Shown here piece after piece: positions 8,640 through 18,489 of a stretch of DNA of 21,466 nt. The stretch's first letter is position 1. Each line of letters begins with the position of its first letter. Under the pieces are notes generated by a model. That model had not been told where the DNA came from. It saw only the letters and a list, made by a program, of their open reading frames with translations, and did not search any database. Both the position numbers and the translations under genes were made by a program. The stretch covers positions 225,369 to 246,834 of the forward strand of contig BFEA01000829.1 of assembly GCA_003427395.1 (NCBI GenBank). The letters run 5' to 3'. The stretch comes from Chara braunii (taxonomy: Eukaryota > Streptophyta > Charophyceae > Charales > Characeae).

Positions 8640-9115
8640 TTATTTTTTATTTTTATTTTTATTTATTAAAAAAACAGGACCTTATGGGCCTGGCTCCATA
8701 TCCATTCTGGGGAGTGTCAGTCCATCCCTATTCCACCGGTGAGTCAGAGAAGATTACAATATATACTCACGCACGCTCCTCTCCATTATGGTTGAGAGGC
8801 CCGAGTGGACAGCATTGATTACTTCCCAAAGGAAGTATGTACCACCCGGCACCCCTCCCTAAGTTCGCCTGATGGTATACTTTTACCATTTGAATGCCAA
8901 ACTATCTCTTTCTGCTGACTTTGGCGCACCTATGCGAACCTGGACAAGCTTGTTCCTCTCAGCTGTTTGGCTGTCAGATTAACATTGGGTCGTGGAACTG
9001 CTAGCCTGACTTCTCACTCATCATCCTATTGAACTTCAGTCCTTATCGGTCGTGGTTTTCAAATTACTAAAATTGTGGGCCTTGTGTTATCCTTAAGCTC
9101 TAAACCCTAAACCCT
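8640..9115 (-). repeat. LINE B 3' module with A-tail and telomere-type motif
   Basis: The T-rich tail (8640-8670) is followed by ACAGGACCTTATGG, then the core at 8704-8739, then CACGCACGCTCC, GAGGCCCGAGTGGACAGC and GCATTGATTACTTCCC. The last words match module A1 at about 145-175. The first telomere-type motif (TAAACCCTAAACCCT, 9101-9115) lies about 400 bp from the core. Confidence 0.75.
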
Positions 9116-9553
9116 CTCCCTGTCATTACTTGGGCTGTATACCTTTCCCTTTTTCCTCTGTTGGAATCTGCATAAACCCTGAACCCTAGGCTATCTGCGA
9201 CTTCTACCCCTTCTGGTCTATAGCTCCTCGCTAACTGGGGAATGTGCTGTTCCTTTCTCCTACTCTTGCTCAGTGTTCTGAAGCCTATCACCTGGAGGGG
9301 TGTGATCCCTGTGCTCACTGTCAAGAGACTGTAGCCATACTTGTGAGGTGGGTCCTTTTTTCTAACCTGCCTAAGGGATTCCTTGACTGGGATAGTCCTC
9401 ACTTCTGTTTAGCTGTCTGAATTCCCTTCGGTACTGGATCAGCTTGCTTGTCTACAAATTGCCTTTCCTACTGAAGCCCTAGCTCTTTGATGGTCATAGT
9501 TAAGAGAAAGATAAGGTTTCTAATTCTACATTATCCCTAGTACCCTAAACCCT
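9101..9553. repeat. Cluster of telomere-type motifs in LINE B 3'UTR
   Basis: CCCTAAA-like motifs lie at 9101-9115 (two units), 9172-9188 (TAAACCCTGAACCCTAG) and 9541-9553 (TACCCTAAACCCT). They are interspersed rather than tandem. The same motif class occurs in the LINE A 3'UTR. Confidence 0.75.
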
Positions 9554-10132
9554 CCCCCTTTCTCTACCCGTGGTCCTTCCCCACATTCCTTTGATCTTAT
9601 ACTCCCCTTCAAGCTGTCCTGCTAATCTTCGCTGACGGGTCTATCCGTGATTGTCTAAGGAGACTTGTTCGTATTATTAGTATCTATATTGTAGCATCCT
9701 GATTATATTTCTAAGTTTGTGTGTGTGCATGATTGCTGAGTTTCCGTGTGTTTGCCTACCTGCATGATTGCATGGCTGTGTGTGAGTGCCCGCTGGGGTA
9801 CTTGTGTGCTGAGGAGGCCTACAGGCCTGATAATTACATGTGGCCATGTTGCTGTGCGGGTGCAGCGGGGTATTAGTGTATGGTAGACCCATGTAGGCTG
9901 ACAACACTAACTAGCGTAGGCAGAAAAAGACATAAAGGTAGTACCTTGAGAGTCTGAAGTAGATTTTAGAAGGCCAGTAGGCTTAGAGGCCAGGGGTACC
10001 AGTCCAGTTGTCTGAGTCTAGAGCCTGCTGGGGGGGAATATCGGACTGCAATGATGTTTCCCTCCGAGAGGGAAGTGGTACCAGTAGACTTGGAGCCCAC
10101 GCGGCCTAGACGAAACTGCATGAGGAGGCACA
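9554..10132 (-). other. LINE B 3'UTR / eroded ORF2 end
   Basis: On the minus strand the RT frame fades into sequence with scattered stops. A TG-rich patch lies at 9715-9810. No zinc-binding domain or other motif could be read. This is either the deleted or eroded C-terminus of ORF2 or untranslated sequence. Confidence 0.45.
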
Positions 10133-12577
10133 TCAACTGGGGAGGAGAAGTGCTCCGCTCATTTGCATGCGTGCAACTTGGAGGCACGCTGCTCCCCCAT
10201 AACTTGGTGTCAGATTGGCCCCCCAAAAGGCCATTCTTTCCCCTTCTCCTACAGTCGGAATATCCCACCCTTCCGGAGGCTCCACTTCAAGCGGCATGAT
10301 GGCCTTGGACTTCTGCCAGTTCACCCGTGCACCCGAGTACCTGCAGAAGAGCGCCAAGTCCTCTTTAAGGATGTCCAGCTGTTGAGCCGTTGGGAGGATC
10401 ACTGCTCCAGTGTCATCCGCAAAGGTTGTAGACTGCATTTCCGCCTTTGGTCCTGCCTTGAGGCTGATCAGATGAGTATCGGCCCGCAGTATTTCATGCA
10501 TTGACTCTATGTAGATAACATATTGAACCAGAGAGAGCGGGCACCCCTGCCGCACCGATCTGGTAACTTGCAGTTTACCTTACCCCATTAACTTGCATCC
10601 AGTCGAGGCCCCATCCAGTTGACAGTGAATCCAACTGCAAAGGATAGGTCCAATTCCCCGCCGTGCCATTCGCTGCAGCAGAGACTCCCATCTGACCCGA
10701 TCATAGGCCTTCGCAATGTCTATTGACAAAAAGGCCATAGCCTGGCCTGTGCATTGCTCCTCCTCCAATATTTGCTGGCCAGCAGCACATTCGACAAAAT
10801 CTGGCGACCTGACACGAACCTGGTCTGGGTGCAGTCAATAATACGCGGTAGAACTTCCTTCAACCGATTGCCAACACTTTGGCAAGTATCTTATATAGCG
10901 TATTCAAAATCGAGATCGCGCGCCAGCTGCGCACGTCCTCCTTTGCTCCCTTCTTGTACAGCAGGACCACGTACACATCTGCAAAGCCTTGTGGAAGGGC
11001 TCCCTGCTTGAGTGCCTAATTATAAGCTGTTGTCAGTAAGATGACAAAGAAGTTACAAAATTCCTTGTATTGTTCCACTGGCATTCCATCTAGGCCGGGC
11101 GCTTTGAGCCTAGGGAGCTCTGCGATCGCTCTTGCCACCTCCTCTACAGTGATGTCTTCCTCCAACTTACATGTGTCGACGAGATTAAGCCGATGCTGGA
11201 CATGGATCCAAATGTCCCGATCAGTTTCCCTAGCCATCTCCCTAGGAGTCCAATGCTCCTCCTCCATCAGCAACTAGCGGTAGAAGTCTGTAACACATTT
11301 CAGAAGTCACGCATGGTACACTGCCGTTCGGTCTGGCCATCAAAAGGATGGTCCATGGCTGTCATATTGGTGTTGCCTTTTCGTGCTGCCACCGTGGCAA
11401 AAAATTGACACGACATTTGTTCCCCCAGCGTAATGCATGTCTCTTTTTTACGTCTACCCCATTTAGTCGCTTCGTCTGCCTGCCACTCTCTCCATCCTCG
11501 CGTTGCTTCCACTCTCTCTACCCACCACTCGTCCTCCGTTTGGTTCCCCTCAGGGTCCTGGTTCAGTTCCTCCATCCTATGAGCATATTCCTCACCTGTT
11601 TTCTTATGCGGCAAGTAGTTTCCGCGCAGCAGCTTCTGCAGATTGTCCCTCAATCTTTGTACAACCATCATGACGTGCTTCAGGAGCTGCTCCTGCGGGC
11701 AATCTTCCGCCCAGTCCTCCCAGAATCTTGCAATCACTGGGCTATACTCCTCGCTTTTGAACACCCATGCTGGAATAGCCTTCGGCGGTCGACCAACCTC
11801 TAGTCAGCTAACCGAAAACATTGTTGTCACCACTGAGTGGTCTGACATAGCCATTGGGATGATCTGTATTTGCTCCACTGTTTCATTAAGACCCGCCGAC
11901 GCCCATGTCATGTCAATCCGGCTTCTCTGGGTCACGGTTTTTCCCCAGAAAGTAAAGGCTCTCTCTTGTTGGTACAGTGTTCAATAGGAGTCTGTGCATC
12001 CAAGCCCTGTCATTCCATTGACCAATGCCAGAGAGTCTACGTCCACCTGCCGAACAGCTGCTGAGTCCCGTTCCGGGTCAACAAGTGAGTTGAAGTTGCC
12101 TGCAATAATGAGGTTGTTGAGGACTAGCGTTTGCAGTCATTCCCACATCCGGCGTCATGTTCCTACCTTTGTTGGCCCATATACTGTAACCACCCCCCAG
12201 GTTACTTCCCCCCATTTCAACAGCACCCAGGCCCACCGACCCCTAGAATCATAGTACCAATCTGACACCTCGCCCCTGAAATGTGGGGAGATAAGAATAC
12301 AAACCCCTCCTCTCGTGCCCTGTGTCGGGGCCCATAACTGATGGCCCTTTCACCATAACATCGGCTCTACTGTCTTGGCCTCATTCAGCTTAGTCTCCTG
12401 CAGGCACACCACATCAATTTGCTCTGCTTTGACTTTTTTTGCCAGCTCCCTCTGCTTGGGTAGCAGCGACTTAGCCCCCTGGCCTCTCACGTTCCAGGTC
12501 AGCAGCTTCAGTCTGTTGCACTCCCATCCTTGTCTCTTCCAATCTAACTCCCGCCCTACACTTCTCCGCCTTTCCAC
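10133..12577 (-). pseudogene. LINE B ORF2: endonuclease-reverse transcriptase, broken
   Basis: An intact ORF2 nicks target DNA and copies element RNA onto it. Endonuclease motifs on the minus strand are LLTWNVRG (12496), QET (12392-12400), GNFN (12089-12100; family norm GDFN), SRID (11912-11923) and SDH (11837-11845). The linker is open from 11764 to 11300. RT motifs are KAPGLDG (11085-11105), DIAKAYDRV (from 10720), RQGCPLS (from about 10552) and FADD (10412-10423, the catalytic Asp pair). The segments lie in different frames, with stops at about 12349, 12140, 11300-11280 and 11015, so this is a pseudogene. The start is taken at 12577, the first Met of the frame leading into the endonuclease. 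The C-terminal zinc-binding domain is missing. Confidence 0.88.
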
Positions 12578-12679
12578 CCCTTCTACACCTGCCTACCTTC
12601 ACATTCTACTTCCAAACTTGCCTGAGCTTCTAACCTCCTCTATTGATTGCTGGGGGGGTGTCTCCGTCCAGGCGACACT

Positions 12680-15631
12680 TATACAGGATAATATACATCC
12701 GACATCCCGCCCCTCCCTACTGTAAACCCCTCACTCCCCCTGCTCCCATATACCAGTTCGTTTTTGGAACTGCNCCCCCCCCCCCCNCCCNCCCGCTNGT
12801 TCCTCCTGCACCAGGCGCGCATTAACGCTGTTAAGCACGGCCAGGGAGGTCGCATGCACCACATGATAATCCTGAGAGAGGGCCGTAAGGCCAAAGGCCT
12901 CGACAAACCGCAGCAAGTGCATGCCGCTTACTCCCAGCCTTGAAGATACTGGCCTCCTGGGAATAGCCTTCAGAAAAAAGTATACGAAAAATATATATTC
13001 CTCCCCATCCACTGTCTGTCTAACAAATTGTGATGCCGATTTCCGAGGCAACGCCACCACTGCATACCTCGGACCCAACCATCCAGCAACTTTCTTCAAC
13101 ACCAGCTGTTCCTGAGGCAATCTTGTCACTCAGAAAGTTGACACCTCCGTTGCCCCCTCCAGGAGCAGTTTGATCTCCTTTGGTGCCCGCCAGAGGACTA
13201 TCGGGCAAACGTAGGCTTCCCCTGCCTTCATGATGTCGTTCAACCTAGCCCCCAATCCCTCCTGCCGTGCCAGCCCAGCCAGCCGATTTTCCGGATCCTG
13301 TCGCTGCTGTCTCTCTTGCTCCTGCAAGCTCCGATTCTCTGAAGTTTTTGACTCTGCTACTGCCACCCTTGCTTCCGACTCCCTCTCCTACTGTGTGTGT
13401 TGTCCCTCTTCTGACGGCATATCCTGCCCCTGCTGCCTCATGGCCTGGTCAACTGATTGTTGGTCTTCCCCCGGGTTATCTGATGTCTCCGTTGTTGAGG
13501 TCTCTGACGAGTCCTCCTCTTGACTGCTCGTCCGTGTCTCCATTCCCTCAACCGGGAGTTCAAAGCTAGCCTTTCTAGGGAGGACGGAGGTCAATGGCAA
13601 TGGCGACTCATCCCTTCTTCCTTTCCCCCTCAACTAATACATTGGTTTGTACCCCTTGCTCCCTAACGACGATCGCTGCCTTTCCCTTGTTTTCTTTAGA
13701 CTTGCACGTGAGGTCTCTGGTAACGTCTGCTGTCTCGATTCCGCCTGGCTTACATGCCTTTCACGTTTTGATTCAGCTGTGGTTGAAGAGAAGGTTGGGA
13801 CTGGGAATCACTCAGCCGATGAAGAACTTTTCAGGGGTCCTGTAGTCACCTGTTTCCGTTTGTGCCAATATCTTACCGGCGATCGCTCCCGCCTGACATG
13901 TTCTGCTACTATTGGTGTTTCATTCACCGGCCTATCTGGTTGTTGTTGTGTACCCGACTCAGCCTGTCCTATCTCATTCTGACCCAATCCTGGCAGACCC
14001 TCACCTTCATCCCTCTCCCTTCTTACACTTATTCGCCTCCTCTCCTTCATTTTTCTGTGTTGCCTCTTTGCCCCGGGCTTCCCCTTTGCTTACCAGCGCC
14101 CCCTTGTCCACCTTTTCAATCTCTCCCACCCAACCCCCGATTGATACTGATTCCCCCTCTCCCCCCTCCTTCATTCTTGTCCCCTTAGTGAGACTGCTGC
14201 CCAGTTCCACCATTTCACCTTCCTATCGCCCGCATCTCCCTCTTCCTTCCCTCCAGCTCCTCCCTCCCCGTCCGTTCATTCTGCTGCCCTCCTCCTTTCT
14301 CCTCCCATCGATTAGCCTGGCCGGTTATTTCCTCTTGCCCCACCTCCTGCCGACTACACTCCCCCCTTTCGTCACCCGCCTGCTTGCCCTCGGTTGACTC
14401 AAATTGTTCGACTGTCCTATCCACCCTTTCTCCCTTTCTGGGCTCCTTCCCCTCAGGTCCTTTCCCCCTCAAATCCCCTCCTGCCACCGCTTATTGACTT
14501 GTACTCACCATTTTAAGTCCTCTCCCTTGCTCCGGCACCTGTTCCGCTCGTCCGCAAACAACCACTGCGGCTCGTCGGTTTGCATGGGGTCATCCCCCCT
14601 TCCTGCCCACGCCACATTTCGACGGTATCTCCCTCCCCACTTTGTCGGCTTCCTAAGTCTTTGGTCCTGATGAGGTTGCCTTGCTGCCTCCCCCCATGCC
14701 TGTGCTGCTGTCCTTGCCTCGTTTAACAGGGCTCCATCCAACTGGAGCTCCAAATCGTGCCAGCACTTCCAGGCCCTCCTTTCCTATTGGGGGTCCGACT
14801 GCAATATGGGATCCATGCCACACCTCATCTCCCTATCATGCAGCTTCTGTAGAGTCTCAGCCGCCGTCAGACATCTTCCGTGCAAGCCCATGTGACCATG
14901 TGTGAAGCATACTTTGCAGAAAGGTGTTTTGCTTGTTGTCATCCTAACATCCTCAAAACTGTAGGGCCCTGTAGCAACTGCCACACTATTCTTCAGTGGG
15001 TTCTTCAGCGGGCAGACAAAAACATATCTCACATACTCCCGTTCCTCATCGTCCACCACTTGCTCACTAACTATCGGGCCAAATAAGTATTAGACTGCCC
15101 CCCTCATCCATTTAGCCGCCAAGAGGGAGGACTTATATACCTTTACCCATGGTCGCCGTTTCCGATCGAGCATTCTGGCCGCATTCATCTCTGCAGGCAG
15201 CTTCCACGGTTGGTACTTACTTGACCTTGCACCTATGCAGCATGCAGCTCGTCCCCCTTTTTTTCATTTATAAGCTACTCCCTTAGCTCAACCATCGGCG
15301 TTAGGTAGATGACAATCATGTTGCCCTCTGTGTCAATTTCTCCTCATCACGGGCCTCTGCCCAACATCCATGCTTCTTCCATATGACCTACCCACTCCTG
15401 CTTCATTTTGCATGGCCATCCTGCTGCCTCCTCTGGCAGCTTGCATGCCACTGTATGTGCCCGTACATACGTGTTCTGCAAGTACATTATTTCGATTGTA
15501 GGACGCGCCATACAAACTCCGCCATGTATTGCATACTCCACCAAACCAGCCCCCTCAACCGGCCGACGTAGCAGATATGAGTACCTCAGAATTCGCATGA
15601 GGCGCCACCTTTCTTGAAGCATCCCCTCCAT
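12680..15631 (-). pseudogene. LINE B ORF1: zinc-knuckle nucleic-acid-binding protein, broken
   Basis: A chain of minus-strand frames spans about 3 kb. From the N-terminal side: a domain at 15631-15333 with LPEEAAGW and spaced K/E/G/W, similar to LINE A ORF1. Next is VRYVFVCPL and a zinc knuckle C-X2-C-X4-H-X6-C at 14871-14918. Then comes a long Glu/Lys/Arg/Gly/Gln low-complexity region (14487-13388). The C-terminal segment is at 13366-12731 (LGARLNDIMKAGEAYV, VAGWLGPRYAVVALPRKS). Stops between segments break it into at least six pieces. The plan DUF4283-like domain, CCHC, disordered acidic/basic tail is that of plant LINE ORF1. The long plus-strand Pro/Ser/Leu frames here are antisense shadows. 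Confidence 0.7.
12774..12798. other. Ambiguous bases in a C-homopolymer
   Basis: N occurs at 12774, 12787, 12791 and 12798 within a run of C, and again at 16075 before a C-run. This is a sequencing or assembly weakness in homopolymers. The ORF1-ORF2 junction of LINE B falls here, so a frame break at this spot may not be real. Confidence 0.95.
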
Positions 15632-16109
15632 TTCTACCCCTGCCCCCTGACTTCTATCGTTATCAACTTCTATCTATTGTCCTTCCGTATATAATAACCA
15701 CCTTCTCGTTCCTTGCAATGGTTCACGCACTAGCTGAGACCCCTCCCGCGCTTACTGGTAGTTACCCTTTCCGAATGCTGCCGAGGACCTCCTCGCTTCA
15801 ACGCGAGGTCAGCCAGATCACAAGGACCCGTTCACCCGAACCACCGTGTTACCCGGCCCATTGATTCGTCGGGGGGAGCTCTGAAATCTTCGCCCGTGTG
15901 GTTACCTTCACTTCCAATCACCCCCTCAGCCACTTCTCACCTTCCAAAGTTCAGCATCCCCTATTCCCCCCTTTCTTACCCCTAGGTCCTACCTCCCCCC
16001 CTCTCTTTGACCCTGCTCGACTTCCATTGTTTTACCACCTCTCCCTTTGACACTGACGTCACTCCCTAACAATCNCCCCCCACCCTCGTTTATCCCGCCC
16101 TTCTCCTAC
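15632..16109. other. Probable LINE B 5'UTR or flank
   Basis: C/T-rich on the plus strand, no gene recognised. It contains an N at 16075 in a C-run. Its composition continues that of the LINE B ORF1 region, so it may be the LINE's 5'UTR, but no boundary or target-site duplication could be found. Confidence 0.4.
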
Positions 16110-16488
16110 ATCGAATGAGCCTATTACCCAAGCCCCAGTGTCTGTGCACTGCTTGGACAGTCGTCGCACAGTGCCGGCAAGACGCCACCCGTAGCCAATC
16201 GTAGCCAATCGAAGTTGACCTTGCCGGAGCCAACGATGTCACTTCGCTTAGTCAGCCGGCCAAAGAGAAAAAGTTCATGTGGTGTTTCACCGCACGAAAA
16301 AACTGAAACCCTACCCGTGGCTGCCTTGCACGCGGTGCGCATAAAAAAATGCGCAAAACTAGTATTACCTCCGAGCCTGTTTTTGCCGACCCTGAATTTC
16401 ACTGCCCTCCGAGTTTTGCCGATCCTGGGTCCTGCTCCATTTTCTTTATGGTACTCTTACGGGACGAAAAAAAAAAAAAAAAAAAAAA
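16110..16488 (+). mobile_element. A-tailed segment, possible SINE or retrocopy
   Basis: About 360 bp of distinct composition ends in a run of 22 A (16467-16488). It contains the local duplication GTAGCCAATC (16191-16210) and two related words, TTTTGCCGACCCTG and TTTTGCCGATCCTG. The word TTGCCGACCCTGGGTCC recurs at about 17152. The A-tail suggests RNA-mediated insertion in plus orientation. No polymerase III box or parent gene was recognised. A 194-codon frame (16215-16799) runs through the A-run (seven Lys) and is not credible. Confidence 0.35.
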
Positions 16489-16624
16489 GTTGCAGCCATG
16501 AAACTCACAAAACAAGAAAATCAAGAAATGGAAACGAAGCTCTGGCCGTGATTGGAGTTGTATACATTCTTGGAAGTGGTAGTGTGAGTGTGCCCTCAGT
16601 GAGGGCTTCTCAGCCCCGTGGCCT

Positions 16625-16919
16625 GATTGTCAGATTCCAGAAACACAAAACAAGAGAAAACAAACCGGAACACCGATTCTGCCGTGAAAATCGCTGGATA
16701 CATTCCTCTAAGTACCAGTGTGATCAGGGTTACAATCCTCTGAGGAAACACAGCTTGAGCAGATCACCGATTCAGATTGTCAGAGAAACACAAAAATAGG
16801 GGAAAAAAATGGAAACACGGATTCGACCGTGAAAATGGCTGGATACAATCCTCTAAGTGCCAGTGTGATCAGGATTACAATCCTCTGAGGAAACACAGCT
16901 TGAGCAGATCACAGATTCC
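16625..16919. repeat. Tandem duplication, 145-150 bp unit
   Basis: Copy 1 is 16625-16774 and copy 2 is 16775-16919. Shared landmarks are GATTGTCAG, CACGGATTC or CACCGATTC, GTGAAAAT, GGCTGGATACA, CTCTAAGT, CAGTGTGATCAGG and TCTGAGGAAACACAGCTTG. The period is exactly 145 bp over the second half, and the first copy carries a 5-bp insertion near its start. The 120-codon plus frame crossing copy 2 (16777-17139) has no recognisable domain. Confidence 0.92.
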
Positions 16920-17960
16920 ACCCTGCCTCGTTGGCAGGGGACTCATAACAAGCACACGGGAAAGGAAAACAAGAAAACAACAACTTTCAGAATGTGACAA
17001 TGTTTGTTGTAAGATGCATTCTGTGGAGGAAGACTGTGAGCACGGCCTCCTAGACTACGCTGCCCGGCATCATTGCAGTACAGAAAGCATTTCTTTTTTG
17101 TCCCTTTTCCTTTCACACGTGGGCAAAAGAAAACTATGATTTATGGGACTTGCCGACCCTGGGTCCCACCCCCCGAATTCTTCGGGAACAGGCTAAAACT
17201 CGTAATTTCCCAACACTGGCAGAGGTGCTAGTGGTCTAAAGGGGAATAAACTCACAATCTGTTTATTAATACTTACATGTCTCCTGGGTACAAGATAAAA
17301 TTTACTGTTACAATCCAAAGGAGGTCTTTGACGGGAGTGTGGCTGGTATCATGATCAGATTCAGGGGACAAGAGATGGGCCAGGGTTGATGGCTAACCGA
17401 TCAGATATTCCAGTGAAGCAGCAGTAGACTGGGAAAACCAGCAGTGGTTCGTTGGCCTGGGAAAGGAAAGAGGCTCAAAGAGGTAAATCTTCTGGACCTG
17501 GCTCCTATGAACAGGGAGAAAGTCACAATATTTGCAGGCACTAGCAAGCTACTCTACTGATTAAGGGTTGAAGAGGAACAAGAGGGAAGTACAAGTAAGA
17601 TGAAGAGAAGGCTGCAAGGGCCGAGTGGGAGTTAATCATCCCATGCAGCTAGCAATCAATACATACATGGATGGGTCGCTCGGCCATAATGGAGGGAAGC
17701 ATGGGTGGTAGTTTTGTGAGAAGCAACATGACCGGTTTTCCAGCCTTCATGGTTGAAGTCTCCGTGCACGACACTGAACTCATTTCGCAGAAGGTGCAAG
17801 TTCCCACCAATAAACAGTAGCCTTGTTTTCAAAAACGAAAAAGGAAAAGGATTGTAGCTGTACAGACACATGCGGACCAACATACATTCACAGACATTCA
17901 CTTTGGCCTTCTACCAATGCCATTCTTTTCATTGTTATTCCTATTCTCGAACAAACTCAC
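16920..17960. other. Intron-like sequence, no gene seen
   Basis: Moderately AT-rich with scattered short open frames. A minus frame at 17901-17656 includes VVHGDFN, reminiscent of the LINE endonuclease GDFN motif, but no other endonuclease motif is near it. The donor GTGAGT of the exon at 17961-18116 opens into this stretch, which is read as the start of a long intron. Confidence 0.45.
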
Positions 17961-18116
17961 CCTCTGGTCCTGCATTGCAAGCCGCTTCTCTTCCCATCGA
18001 GCTGTCCTTTCTTCTTTTCGCTTGTGAGAGGTGACGACTGCATTCAGCTTCCCCTCTGCTGCTCTGCAGTCTGTGATTTTCCCATCGAGTGTTGCTTCAA
18101 GAGTGCATATTCGCCT
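17961..18116 (-). CDS. Exon of a coiled-coil protein, gene unidentified (partial)
   Basis: On the minus strand an acceptor (TTATTCTTTGCAG) ends at 18117 and a canonical donor (G|GTGAGT) begins at 17960. The exon is 156 bp, exactly 52 codons, open in phase 0 at both ends. It starts RRICTLEATLDGKITDCRAA and continues with a Lys/Arg/Glu-rich helix (SHKRKEERTARWEEKRLAMQ). It has no Pro and the spacing of hydrophobic residues fits a coiled coil. The family is not recognised. The next downstream exon on the strand that I can see is at 6709-6514, which implies an intron of about 11 kb unless intervening exons were missed. No start or stop codon lies in the exon. Confidence 0.65.
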
Positions 18117-18489
18117 CTGCAAAGAATAACAATCAACAGTTTGGAATCGGTAAGAAATCACAACCGACAAGTGAGCTTTCACTAAAACTGTGTCCTTAAG
18201 TCTGCTCAGGCAACTATGTTATGAACCTGGTTGTTTGTTGTTAGATGACCAACACTCGCTCACATAGACTGCCAAGTATGCCCATACATACACAGAAGGA
18301 AGGGGAGAGGATGGGAGTATCACACCGCACAGGGATAGATAAACACAGCGGAAGACTTGACCATGCGATACGACAGAGAACACTGAAAGTGAACTTCGCT
18401 CCACAGAATCCTCACAACCAGTCACCAAGGAAAGCCGAGTAGATCATCCCAACACAGTATCAACACTGTTTATTAAACTCGGAGTCTCG
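18117..18489. other. Intron-like sequence, no gene seen
   Basis: Upstream (minus-sense) of the 52-codon exon, with a good pyrimidine stretch before the acceptor. No coding feature was recognised. It ends near a TTTATTAAAC at about 18470, where LINE D related sequence seems to begin. Confidence 0.4.

Larger units (their letters stand above)
8640..15631 (-). mobile_element. LINE B: near-complete non-LTR retrotransposon, minus strand, degenerate
   Basis: Order on the minus strand is ORF1 with zinc knuckle (15631 to about 12680), ORF2 with apurinic-type endonuclease (12577-11810) and reverse transcriptase (11270 to about 10130), 3'UTR with telomere-type motifs, and a T-rich tail on the plus strand at 8640-8670 built of ATTTTT units. 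Length is about 7 kb, in the normal LINE range. Both ORFs contain several stops and frame changes, so it is not autonomous. The 5' end is unclear: 15632-16100 may be its 5'UTR. The zinc-binding C-terminus seen in LINE A was not found. Confidence 0.85.

Noticed and set aside
13912-14397. 161-codon plus-strand Pro/Ser/Leu-rich frame
   Set aside because: It is antisense to the charged low-complexity region of LINE B ORF1.
16215-16799. 194-codon plus-strand frame
   Set aside because: It reads through a 22-A run and a tandem repeat, and no domain was recognised.
16625-16919. CRISPR-like array
   Set aside because: Only two long copies with no short repeats or unique spacers, and the genome is eukaryotic.
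17656-17901. LINE endonuclease fragment from VVHGDFN on the minus strand
   Set aside because: No other endonuclease motif lies in any frame nearby, and a four-residue match can be chance.
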